A stretch of 64,000 bases of DNA, taken from positions 259,262,755 through 259,326,754 of the forward strand of contig CM030362.1 in NCBI GenBank assembly GCA_017893485.1. The letters are read 5' to 3'. The position numbers were made by a program, and so were the translations under genes. This DNA is from Hemerocallis citrina. Its lineage: Eukaryota > Streptophyta > Magnoliopsida > Asparagales > Asphodelaceae. The notes below the pieces were generated by a model. It saw only the letters and a list, made by a program, of their open reading frames with translations, did not search any database and was not told the DNA's origin. Positions 1 to 9,763 of the stretch are shown here, one piece after another (positions within the stretch are counted from its first letter, which is position 1; every line of letters starts with the position of its first letter).

Positions 1-680
1 TAATGAAGAAATGTGTGGTCGGGTACACTTCTTTCTCTTATTATTATTATTATTAATTTTTTTTTGAATGAGGGGGAGAATGAAAAAGGGCTTTTATTTA
101 CACAATATTAACTTCCCATGATGCAAAAGTAACCACCCCTTACTCCTACTAACTACCCATAACTTATTCACTAATTAAAAAATCTTTCTTCCCTCATACG
201 AGGTTGGCCGGCCAACAAGTGTGGGAAATGCACTGGTTTCAAATGGGTTTACGTGTACACATAAAATACACACCAAACATTAGGAATTTTAATTAATATA
301 ATCATATATATTACCCAATTTATTATGAATTTAAATTAACCTAGTTTCATTAAACTAGACAATACATTTATATATTGTAAATAGAAGAAAAATATTTACA
401 TAACTCAAAGTTTTACAATCCATACGTGTATTTAAAAAACACATGTAAAGCACGTATCAATAAAATATATTTAAGTTTGCTCAAAAAGGCGAAATAAAAT
501 AAATTTAAATACAAAAATGAATTCAGGAGAACGGAAAAATAATCTTAAACAATCAAAATACAAAATTCATAGAATATTTATATTAATAATGATATAGATA
601 TTACACGTAACAGTACAAAATAAATGTGCGTAACACAAGCGGGACAAAATTTTCATAACTCAAATTTGCAGGGTGTTACA
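1..680. other. AT-rich non-coding sequence, possible LTR fragment
   Basis: No gene is visible. The stretch is AT-rich with simple ATT repeats near 40-60. It ends at 671-680 with gggtgttaca, the typical 3' edge of plant LTRs whose other strand starts TGTAACACCC, and the next base begins the 60-bp array. I infer the end of an LTR that starts left of the window. The partner LTR and target duplication are not visible, so this is tentative. Confidence 0.3.
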
Positions 681-2430
681 ACGCCGAGCGACGAGGTCTT
701 GCAATATTGTGAGGAAATTTTGCATGTGGCTCGAGGTCCACACCAAGCGACGAGGCCTTACGAGATTGTGAGGAATCTTCGCGTGTGGCTCATGGTCCAC
801 GCCGAGCGACAAGGCATAGAGAGATTGTGAGGACATGCATGGCTCGAAGTCCACGCCAAGCAACGAGGCCTAGCAAGATTGTGAGGAATTTTTGCGTGTG
901 GCTTAAGGTCCACGCCGAGCAACTAGGCCTAGAGAGATTATGAGGAATCTTCTCGTTGTCTTGAGATTCACACCAAGCGACAAGGCCTAGGAAGATTGCG
1001 AGAAATCTTCACGTGTGGGTCGAGCTCCACGTCCGGCGACGAAGCCTGGCAAGTTAGTGAAAATTCTTCGAACAATGAGGCCTAATGAGATTGAGTGGAA
1101 TTTTCGTGTCTGGTTCGAGATCCATGCCGATCGATGAGGCCTAGCGAGATTGTGAGGAATCTTCGCATGTTGCTCGAAGTTCACATCGAGCATCGAAGCT
1201 TAGTGAGATTGTGAGGAATCTTCGCGTGTGGCTCGAAATCCACATCGAGCGACGAGGCTTTGCCGAGATTTTGAGAAATCTTCATGTGTGGTTCGTAGTA
1301 CATGCCGAGCAACGAGGCCTAATGAGATTGTGAGGAATCTTTGTGTGTGCCTCGAGGTCCACCCCATGTGATAAGGCTTAGCGAGATTGTGAGAAATCAT
1401 CACGCGTGGCTCAAAGTCCACGTCGAGCGACGAGGCTTAGCGAGATTGTGATAAATCTTTGTGTGTGTCTTGAAGTCCACGTGGATCTGCGAGGCCTAGC
1501 GAGATTGTTAGAAATCTTTGTGTGTGGCTCAAAGTCCATGCCGATCGATGACGGTTAGTGAGATTGTAAGGAATCTTCGTGAGTGGGTTGAGGTCCACGC
1601 CGATCCATAAGGCCAAGCGAAATTGTGAGGAATCTTCGTGTGTTGCTCGAGGTCCACGACGAGCGATAAGGCATAGCGAGATTGTTAGGAATTTTCGTGT
1701 GTGGCTCGAAGTCCACGCCGAGCGACGACGCTTAGCAAAATTGTGTAAAATCTTTGTGTGTGGCTCAAGGTCCACTCCAAGCGAAAAGGCCTAGCGAGAT
1801 TTTAAGGAATCTTCGTGTGTGACTCAAGGTCCACGCCGAGCGATGAGGCTTAGCGAGATTGTGAGAAATCATTTTGTGTGGCTCGAGTCCACGATGAGCG
1901 ACGAGGCCTAGCGAGATTGTAAGGAATCTTCGCGTGTGGTTCAAGTTCCATAACGAACGATGAGGCATAGCGAGATTTTCAGAAATTTCGAGTGTGGCTC
2001 AAAGTTCATGCTGAGCGATGAGGCCTAGCGAGATTGTGAAGAATCTTCGCATGTGGCTCGAGGTCCACACTGACCGATGAGGCTTAGCGAGATTGTGAGA
2101 AATCTTTGTGTGTGGCTCGAAGTCCACACCGAGCGACAGGGCCTAACGAGATTGTGAGAAATCTTCCCGTGTGGCTTGAAGTCCATGCCGAGCAAGGAGG
2201 CTTAGCGAGATTGTGAGAAATCTTCGCGTGGGGCTTGAAGTACACGCCGACCGACGAGGCATATCATGATTGTAAGGAATCTTCGCATGTGGCTCGAGGT
2301 CCACTCCGAGTGATGAGGCTTAGCAGGATTGTGAGAAATCTTCGCGTGTGGCTCGAGGTCTATGTTGAGCGACGAGGCTTAGCGAGATTGCGAGAAATCT
2401 TCACGGATGGCTTGATGTCCATGCCGAAGA
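681..2430. repeat. Tandem array of about 60-bp units
   Basis: About 29 degenerate units follow one another with a period of almost exactly 60 bp. Each contains variants of gagattgtgaggaatctt, then gtgtggctcgaggtcca, then gccgagcgacgaggc. Units differ by many point changes and rare 1-3 bp indels, so the array is old. Short reading frames on both strands come only from the repeat and are not genes. Arrays of this size occur in satellite DNA and in the non-coding parts of Tat-type gypsy elements; the origin here is not determined. Confidence 0.9.
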
Positions 2431-3904
2431 TGGTATACATGGAAGGTTCTGCTGAATAGTATGCTTTTCGATGTCCTCTCGTGTGTTGCTAACATCATAA
2501 GCACTGTTGAGGCACGTGCATGGCACGTGAGCTGCCTGGTGTCATTGTTGGGGATATCGAGGCATCCCCTGTTGGTGCATGCCCTAAAGGCCAACCTTAT
2601 ATTGACCTTGCTAGTTTACATTTTATCTTGACATTTATTTCATATATGAGGCAATTTCTTTATTGTGTAATTTATTGCGATTAAATGAACATAATAAAGT
2701 CTTTAGAATAGTAGGTTCAATACCATGGGACATCAAGTGCATGACTTGATTGTGAGATCTTATTGGTTGTAATCAGAACACTATTCTTAAATGTCTCTAG
2801 TAAAGTATTATTGTGAATTAGGATAACAATCATAAATAGAGACTAACATGTGCATAGATTGATGACCATATCTCACGAGTCATAGATATGAGATATCAAG
2901 TCTTCACATAGGTACATATTAGACTAATAATGTATTGGAAAGACCCACCATGAGAACGCTTCATGGATCGTTACATGAGTATCATGTGTGATTCTCATAG
3001 TGACCATGGTGTTCATGATCCTTGGACTTGAAGTCACTATGGTTCCCTACATGAGAAGTTATATGTTTTAATACCGTCAAACGTCACATGTAATAAGGTA
3101 ATTATAAAGTTAGCTATTGGACATACTATGAATCATGCGGAGAGATATGAGTGACTTAGATAGGATTTGTCCACCTTACGTAACACGAGCGATATGTTCG
3201 GGCCCATTGATTGAGTGAGACTGCAAAATCCGTGACTGTGCTCAAATGAGTCAATATGAGATATTGATCTCAATTATTTTAATAAGTCTACTCGGGCATC
3301 AAGAAACAAAGATTGATCTATACAAGGTTGACACGCTCCATGCATTGTGGTCAATTAAGATATCTGGACAAAATGACTAGACTACGTGGTAACATTGGTC
3401 ACGGATAGGTAATCTCAAATCACTAGTATTCCCGTTACTTAAGTAGCAGTGATGTATTGCTAGATACTGCTCACTATTTGTAACACAAAAATATAATTTT
3501 AGTATTACTGTCAACGTAATGGAACCTACAGTGTCACACATTTAGAATGGATCGAAATTAGGATTTAAATTCTTAAGACGGATTTAATTGGGAATCCAAG
3601 TAAGACTTGGGCAATTAATTATATTAAACGGGTCAACCAAAATTAGAAGGCCCATATATGAATCTGGCCTAGGTTAGATTGTGAGCCTGATAGCCTCTTT
3701 ACTCTCTTAGGGTGGGTTTTCTGCTATATATATATGATATGTACCTGTGAGAAACGACAAGGAAAAATCCTAGCCGTCATAGAAAGTGAGAGAAATAGAG
3801 AGAGAGCAACAGGAACATCCTATTTCCACAGCTAGCACCGTGGCATGAGGGAGAGCCCAATTTTGTTCGTTCGTGTGGATACCGTAGAAGCACTGCAACA
3901 TTGC

Positions 3905-4421
3905 TGTAACACCCCGTACTTAAGAGTATATATATAGCATTATATTGGAAATATATAATAATATATATATAATATAATGATAAATAGAATAGTTGTTGGG
4001 CCTATAGAAATGTTTATAGGCTTGGTTGTATGGGAAACAAGGCCATATATATATATACATATATAATGAGAAGAAAGAGTGGCTGCACTTATTTTTGATA
4101 GGGCCCGGGCTCTTTCCTGGCGTGGAGGAGGAAAGAAAGAAGTGATGAGTGTGTTTTGTGTGCTTTGCCCGTGCACGTGCATTTGGATTGTGTATGGGGG
4201 TTGGGTTGTGGATTGTCCCACATCGGTGGGTAAATATGATAAATGAATGAATAAATAGATTAGCCAGTGATCAAAGGGCACCTGAAAGCTATAGCACCTT
4301 TTGTGAGGCAAGCTTGTGGTGGATAGTTGTTAGAATCTATTTTTCACGTGTGCGCGCACGTGTAGTCGTGTGCGCGCACGTGTAGTCGTGTGCGCAGATG
4401 AGCCGGACTCAGGGCATTACA
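3905..4421 (+). repeat. Left LTR of the TRIM-like element
   Basis: This 517-bp direct repeat of 4839-5345 begins TGTAACACCCCG and ends GGGCATTACA. It contains the widespread plant element motif cccacatcgg near 4220 and, near its end, a short tandem repeat with three CACGTG boxes that the other copy lacks. Confidence 0.85.
4345..4396 (+). repeat. 20-bp tandem repeat with three G-boxes
   Basis: The unit gtgtgcgcgcacgtgtagtc occurs about two and a half times. CACGTG, the core G-box bound by plant bHLH and bZIP factors, is at 4345-4350, 4357-4362 and 4377-4382. In the other LTR (5288-5325) these have become CACATG and CATGTG and the repeat is shorter. Confidence 0.7.
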
Positions 4422-4630
4422 AATGGTCAGAGTTGACTTTCGACACCGATCATGATGCCACAATGGTTGCAAGGCTAGCACAGATGGCGTAGGACCAGTA
4501 CGGATGGCATGGAACTAGCATCCATGTGTGGGTCACATCAACTAGAAAGGAGATCCTGGATCAGGTTGCAAGTCCCGAGCTCAGCAAGGACGCTGAGTTC
4601 TTAAGGTGGGAAAAACTGGGGCATTACAAA

Positions 4631-4643
4631 TGGTATCAGAGCC
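4631..4643 (+). promoter_or_regulatory. Primer binding site (tRNA-Met type)
   Basis: tggtatcagagcc is complementary to the 3' end of initiator tRNA-Met, the usual plant LTR primer. It follows gggcattaca, a residual LTR end, which shows that an LTR once ended here inside the element. Confidence 0.75.
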
Positions 4644-4838
4644 AACTTTTGACACTGATTGTGCATAAGATGTAAGCCTGAGATGGAGCAAGAGAAATGT
4701 GCACTAGGAAAAATAGACCAGAGAAATGTACACTAGTGGAATCAAAGTAGTCTACTCACATCGACTAGAAAGGCGATACTATATTAGATTGTATGCTACG
4801 GGCGCAGCAAGGACGCTGAGTTCTTGAGGTGGGGTGTG

Positions 4839-5345
4839 TGTAACACCCCGTACTTAAGAATATATATATATTATTATGTTGAAAAGATATAATAATATAC
4901 ATATATATAGTATAATAATAAATAGAATAGTAGTTGGGCCTATAGAAAAGTTTATTGGCTTGGTTGTATGGGAAATAGGGCCATACATATATATATATAT
5001 ATATATAATGAGAAGAGAAAGTGGTTGCACTTGTTTGTGGTGGGGGCCTGGGTTCTTTCCTGACATGGAGGAGGAAAGAAAGAAGTGATGAGTGTGTGTT
5101 TGTGTGCTTTGCATGTCCACGTGCATTTGGATTGTATGTGTGGTGTTGGGTTGTGGATTGTCCCACATTGGTGGGTAAATATGAGAAATGAGTGAATAAA
5201 TAGATTAGCCTGTGATCAAAGGGCACCTGAAAGCAATAGCACCTTTTGTGAGGCAAGCCTGTGGTGGGCAGTTGTTATGATCTATTTTCACATGTGCGTG
5301 CATGTGTAGTCTCGTGCGCAGCTAAGCCAGACTTGGGGCGTTACA
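4839..5345 (+). repeat. Right LTR of the TRIM-like element
   Basis: This 507-bp copy of the LTR at 3905 is preceded by the purine tract gaggtggggtgtg (4826-4838), as expected for a 3' LTR. Reading frames on either strand here lie within the direct repeat and are not taken as genes. Confidence 0.85.
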
Positions 5346-5514
5346 GTTATAGTGCTCGTGATTGGAAAATTGTGGAGACAGTCATTCCATCATTGAAGTA
5401 AAAACTCCTAGCATGTTTTATGGTTTTTGCATGGATCCATGGCTGGGTTTCAAAATTTTTAAAGCTTTCCACTGCATATTTACTTTGTGACTGACTTCAA
5501 AACCCAACATCCCC

Positions 5515-5848
5515 ATCTTATCAAACGTTGATTGAATTGTAGGACAATGATTGGTTGTGGATATCGAAGAGCCCCAACGGTGCTTACATATATCTCCCCC
5601 ACCCCATCATTCTTTTGCTTACTTTCTTTCTCTAGAACTTATTCAGTCTACCAGCGACGTACTTTTCGACGACCATTCTAGCAACAGGTTCAGGTATAGT
5701 ACTTTTAAATTGTCCAGGGTTCAGCCAGTTCTCTAGCCTCCACATCTGGCCGAGATGATCGTGCTTCCTCTTCATCGTCGTCTTCTGGGGAGGTTTAAGA
5801 AGTTTTAACCGAGTCAACTTCTTAAGAGGAAATCCAAGAAGTCGAACA
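5515..5848 (+). pseudogene. Left part of a degenerate gypsy-type transposon ORF
   Basis: Plus-strand coding remnant interrupted at 5848/5849 by the Sirevirus. It has a Ser-rich stretch near 5745-5790 and runs into the junction reading EEIQEVE. With the Sirevirus and one target copy removed, the same frame continues at 15580 as an acidic Glu-rich tract. Two stops lie in this part (near 5790 and 5823). I infer an N-terminal low-complexity region of the protein described at 15575. It is not functional. Confidence 0.5.
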
Positions 5849-7221
5849 TGTTGGATTCTGTATGCAAGGCAAATAACACTAGAGGGGGGAGAATAGTGTT
5901 GTTTACAAAAAAAACTTAATAAATTAAAATTGATGCAAATGTTAAGTCGACTGTAAACAGAGATCAGTGACTGTTGCGTCAGATAAAAGAGAGTAATCAA
6001 CTGAAGAACAGCAAGACTGTTAAGTCGACTTAAATAGAGAACCAGTCGACTAGACAGACACGATTTACAAAGAAATGCAACGAAAATAAAATTGCAAGTT
6101 AGAGAGTTCACACCACAGAGAATCAACAATGGTAACACCACGATATATTCTGGTTCGGTCATTCCGACCTCCATCCAGTCCCCAAGCAATCCACTTGAGA
6201 TTTTCCACTATTCTTGAAAAAGTACAAGAATACTCTACGAACTTTGACAACAACTATGTCAAATCTGTAGACCTCTCTCACCACTAGAGAGAGCAAGACT
6301 CCACTCTACAACCTAGAGTGACATTGACTCTATACCAAGAGTCATTCTCTCCAACCGAGAGGACCACTCTCACAAACCAAGAGTAAACAACAAAAATGGA
6401 AGATTACAATAACCTAAAGCCTTGTTTTGAGTGCTTTTTGTTGAGAAGCTAAAGGTCAACTTCTAACTTCAGTCTAGAACGAAATCTTTGTTATACAAGA
6501 CTGAAATTAGAGAACCAAGACTAGAGAATGAGAGTATTAGAAAACCTGAGTTCTTTTTTCACAAAATGTAAGAAGACTTGTTAATCAATTGTGGGAACTT
6601 TTTCCAAGTTGATTCTACACTCTATTTATAGAGTTAGAATCTCCAAGACGTTGGGAAACAGTTCCATAACTGCCATAAAATGGCTGTAAAAGATTTGAAT
6701 TTGAAAAACAAATTTTAAACTTCAGAAAACTATCAAAACTGCTTGAACAGTCGACTGGGTTGCCATATGAGTCGACCGCTCAGAGCTTGAGTGAGTTCAG
6801 TCTGTTTCGTACTAGAACAGTCGAATGCTTACTAGAGTAAGTCGACTGGTACTTGACAACTGAATTCATACAAGCTTTATTTTGACTTTTTATTTTAGTA
6901 AACTTTATTTTTATTCTTAGGGGATGTGTGAGTGTGTGTGTGACAAGACTTTTTACAAAGATTTCTAAGACACAAATATTACAAATAGATTACAAGACAC
7001 TTGTTCTTTTAGCTAATCACATTTGAAGCTCTTAAGAAGTCTTCGTCGTGTATCTTGATCTTGAGTCTTAAAATCGTTCTTGTCTATGTGGCTTGAACTA
7101 GTGCTTTTGAAAGCTTCATCATTGTATTGTGGCCTTGAACACTTTAAGTACACACTGCAAAAGTTATGTAAGATAGAACAATTGTGTATTGTGACGTATT
7201 CATCAAAATCAAGAATCTACA
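5849..7221 (-). repeat. 3' LTR of the Sirevirus
   Basis: A 1373-bp direct repeat of 14205-15574. It contains repeated palindromes with core GTCGAC (for example near 5944, 6022, 6043 and 6751) and a TATA-like ctatttata at 6622-6630 on the sense strand of the element. Small indels and substitutions separate the two copies. Confidence 0.93.
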
Positions 7222-7236
7222 TTCTCCCCCTTTTTG
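7222..7236 (-). promoter_or_regulatory. Polypurine tract next to the 3' LTR
   Basis: On the minus strand this is aaaaagggggagaa, ending exactly where the LTR begins (TGTAGATTC). It is the expected primer for plus-strand DNA synthesis. Confidence 0.85.
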
Positions 7237-7399
7237 ATGATGACAACACAATAACTTAAAATAGTATATAGTAAGAATTTACACAACATGATGCTTCACA
7301 CATAATTGTAAAAGATATAAACTTTTAAACAAACCCCCCCTGAATAAAGTACAACATGCACAGAACTACACAAAAACATGCACGGAACTGCATACGATA

Positions 7400-7417
7400 T
7401 TTCTCCCCCTTTGTCAT
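7400..7417 (-). promoter_or_regulatory. Second polypurine tract
   Basis: tctccccctttgtcatca (plus strand) repeats the purine tract and the adjoining tgatga-type motif seen at 7224-7245. Multiple purine tracts upstream of the 3' LTR are a reported Sirevirus trait. Whether this one primes is unknown. Confidence 0.6.
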
Positions 7418-7575
7418 CAACAAAAACAAAGAGTAAAGCCAACAGCATAAATGAAAACCATAGCATAAAGAGAGAAAGTGATACATAAGTAACCAAATAG
7501 AGTGTCCATAAGACAAAGTACAACATCATAAAACATAATTTAAAAGTACAGAAATCAAATGCGGAAAAGAAAACA

Positions 7576-8658
7576 TCAATCTTCATCGTCATCTTCATCA
7601 TCACTGTTTGAGGCAGGGGTAGGGTGAGGAAATTTCCTAACAAACATTTGGGTGAGGTTAGCAAGACTAGCCTCAAGAGAGTCCTGCCGACCCAAGATAA
7701 GATCCTGGCAATCCAGGAGATAGTTGACGGATGTATAAGGACTCTCAGGATTGGAAAAACTAGCTCTAGAATGAGAACTAGTGGACGAACTAGACGCAGA
7801 AGATCGACGAGGAACAGAAGTAGCTAAAGGAATAGGTGGAGTATTTCTTTGAGGAGAAGTAGGAGGTGAGTGAAGTATTTTCATACGGGCTAGACTCGCA
7901 CGATCAAATGATTCATGACGAGTCACAACACTCGACTCCGAATCGAGATCAATCTGATAGTGATTGAAGATATGGGTAAGAAGAGCACCAAAAGGTAGAA
8001 AAGAAGAGTGGGCCTTATGGAGACGACTAAAGATAACTCGACTCCAATTAATTTGCATGTTGCCAAAGATAGCATACACTGCTTGTTCCAATTCAAACGA
8101 AAATTGATCGTAACTACCCATTTTAGGGATAAGATTGTACGACAAGATTCGTGCAACTAATTTGGCAAGCGGGGTAATAGATTTATTTGTCATTGGGGGA
8201 CCACGATTGAAAAGAAAAATTTTGGACAAAATGGATTGATCATCGAGTTCAATTTTCCCTATATCTAACCCTTCATTTGGAATGTTCAGAATTTGCCCTA
8301 ATTTCTGAACAGTCAATTTCATTTGGATATTTTTCACAGAAGTAGGGAAAAATATCTTACTACCATCCTCAGAAGTAGCAACTTTCATATTTGTATAAAA
8401 CAAATAAATGAGTTGTGGATAGTAGTATGGTTGATTTACTAACGATAGAAGATCAGATAACCCACATTGTTGACATAATGGGGCATTTGAATATCTATCT
8501 AAATCAGGGAAATTGATGAAACGACCCGGAAAAATAAGGATTTGACAGATAATGAAATATTTTTCAACTAGTGAGGGATGCCTCAAATATTGAAGATAAT
8601 TATGTTGAGATAGTTCATTTTCAACATTGGAAGATCTAGTTCTCTTAGGCTTAGGCAT
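7576..8658 (-). CDS. Envelope-position ORF of the Sirevirus, 360 residues, uninterrupted
   Basis: The single open frame between pol and the 3' LTR, starting MPKPKRTRSS. The first two thirds (about 20-230) resemble the putative plant transposon protein family that sits in the third-ORF position of Sireviruses (for example FYTNMKV near 90). Then come a Ser/Thr/Pro-rich linker (about 260-305), a short helical stretch and an acidic tail ending DDEDDDED. I see no convincing signal peptide or transmembrane segment, so the envelope label rests on position only. It is the only full-length frame of the element, while gag and pol around it are broken. The function of this family is not established. Confidence 0.7.
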   Translation of the reverse strand: MPKPKRTRSSNVENELSQHNYLQYLRHPSLVEKYFIICQILIFPGRFINFPDLDRYSNAPLCQQCGLSDLLSLVNQPYYYPQLIYLFYTNMKVATSEDGSKIFFPTSVKNIQMKLTVQKLGQILNIPNEGLDIGKIELDDQSILSKIFLFNRGPPMTNKSITPLAKLVARILSYNLIPKMGSYDQFSFELEQAVYAIFGNMQINWSRVIFSRLHKAHSSFLPFGALLTHIFNHYQIDLDSESSVVTRHESFDRASLARMKILHSPPTSPQRNTPPIPLATSVPRRSSASSSSTSSHSRASFSNPESPYTSVNYLLDCQDLILGRQDSLEASLANLTQMFVRKFPHPTPASNSDDEDDDED

Positions 8659-9311
8659 TTTGAAAAAAGAAAACTAGAACACTCTAAAAAAGAAAGGAGA
8701 AGAAACCCAAAAAGATGACAAGAACACAAGACTCCAAACAGAGAGACGTCGGAATCGACAAGCAAGGAGCAGATCTGGACTGAGAGAAATCGAAATCTAG
8801 AGCAGCAAACCAGAGAACCCATAACCCAAAAAGCAGCCGAATGGATTGAAGAGGAAAGGTAAAAATTGAAAGGGGGTAGTGAAGAAGACTAGGGTTTTTA
8901 CCATGAATGGAGGGATGCGATCTAGTAGGGGTTGAATCAAGGGTGCTGATTTGAAGAGGGTAAAAGACAATGCCTCAATCTGTGACGATTTCAGAATAAA
9001 AAATAAAATATAGTCGCAACAGTCGACTGGTTTTTAGATCAGTCGACTAAGTCGAGAGCAAAATAAAACTAAAAACTTAAGTTTAATAAAGTCATCTTCA
9101 GTCGACTGGAGAAATCAATACAGTTGAATTGTCAAGAGAAAAAATTAGAAACAAAATATAACACAAAATCACTGTATAAGTCGACTGAAACATAAATATA
9201 AGTCGACTTAGGGACTAAAATAATTTTAGAAAATATCATGATATGAGCAAATTCCTAGTTCTGAATTTGATAAAAATATCTTCTTTTAATGGTTTGGTAA
9301 AGATATCTGCT
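8659..9311. other. Non-coding spacer between pol and the third ORF, with palindromes
   Basis: No credible gene. It carries at least five GTCGAC-centred palindromes (near 9020, 9042, 9099, 9178, 9201), flanked by CAG/CTG or AAG/CTT arms. A hydrophobic short frame on the minus strand at 8583-8822 overlaps the start of the third ORF in another frame and is not taken as a gene. Confidence 0.6.
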
Positions 9312-9735
9312 ACTTATTTATCATTTGAAATAAAATCCAATAGTATATCTCCTTTTAAGACATGATCACGTAGAAAATGATGTCGAATATCAATATATTT
9401 CGTACGTGAATGTTGAATCAGATTTTTAGATAGATTAATGGCACTGGTATTGTCACACATTATAGAGGGTTTTGAAAAGGAAATACCATAATCTAATAAA
9501 GTTTGTTTCATCCACAAAATTTGAGCGCAAGCCAAACTTGCAGCAATATATTCAGCCTTTGTAGTAGATAGAGATACCGAATTTTGCTTTTTACTACACC
9601 AAGATACTAGTGAATGTCCCAAAAAGTGACAAGTTCCACTAGTACTTTTGCGGTCAGTTTTACTACCAGCAAAATCAGCATCACTATACGATAATAGCTG
9701 AAAATTATTGGTGTGTGGATAAAATAAACCATAGT
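9312..9735 (-). pseudogene. Sirevirus RNase H domain
   Basis: Contains the hallmark SDADFAG at about 9690, then GHSLVSWCSKKQ and STTKAEYIAA, and ends near SRTKYIDIRHHF. The first acidic residue (D of SDAD) and the E of AEY are present. The stretch is open from about 9735 to the stop at 9314, so this part is almost undamaged. Confidence 0.85.
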
Positions 9736-9763
9736 CAGATGTGCCTTTAATATATCTTAAAAT

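Larger units (their letters stand above)
3905..5345 (+). mobile_element. TRIM-like non-autonomous LTR element with duplicated interior
   Basis: Two direct LTRs of about 510 bp (3905-4421 and 4839-5345), each TGTAACACCCCG to cattaca/gttaca, enclose only about 417 bp with no coding capacity. The interior is two diverged copies of a roughly 205-bp segment. Each copy starts with a primer-site-like sequence just after an LTR-like end and finishes with gacgctgagttctt plus a purine tract. The second copy has a clear TGGTATCAGAGCC site. This is the arrangement of an LTR-sharing tandem whose middle LTR was almost wholly deleted. The five bases on either side (attgc and gttat) do not match, so no target duplication is visible. 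Confidence 0.75.
2570..5509 (+). mobile_element. Solo LTR, interrupted by a nested TRIM-like element
   Basis: The left edge is TGTTGG at 2570 and the right edge CCAACA ending at 5509, complementary LTR tips. The same five bases, tcccc, flank both sides (2565-2569 and 5510-5514), a retrotransposon-style target duplication. Removing the inserted element at 3905-5345 leaves an LTR of about 1.5 kb. A TATA-like stretch lies at 3724-3737. No coding domain or second LTR is present, so this is a solo LTR left by LTR-LTR recombination. Its style suggests Ty1-copia, but the family is not assigned. Orientation is arbitrary. Confidence 0.8.

Noticed and set aside
681..2430. Possible CRISPR array because of the regular 60-bp period
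   Set aside because: There are no alternating unique spacers and no cas genes, and the surroundings are clearly plant retrotransposons.
624..2594. Short reading frames on both strands in the 60-bp array
   Set aside because: They follow the repeat period, show no domain and occur in several frames at once; they are products of tandem repetition.
4622..4650. tRNA-Met gene suggested by tggtatcagagcc
   Set aside because: Only the primer-complementary stretch is present beside an LTR end; no cloverleaf.
3940..5256. Frames of 104-163 codons on the minus strand in the TRIM-like LTRs
   Set aside because: The same frames appear in both LTR copies, are low-complexity (Tyr/Ile from TA repeats) and lack any known domain.
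3895..5350. Target duplication for the TRIM-like element
   Set aside because: attgc on the left and gttat on the right do not match, and shifting the ends by a few bases does not help.
8583..8822. Hydrophobic minus-strand frame as signal peptide of the Sirevirus third ORF
   Set aside because: It is in another frame, overlaps the start of the third ORF and has no splice sites that would join the two.
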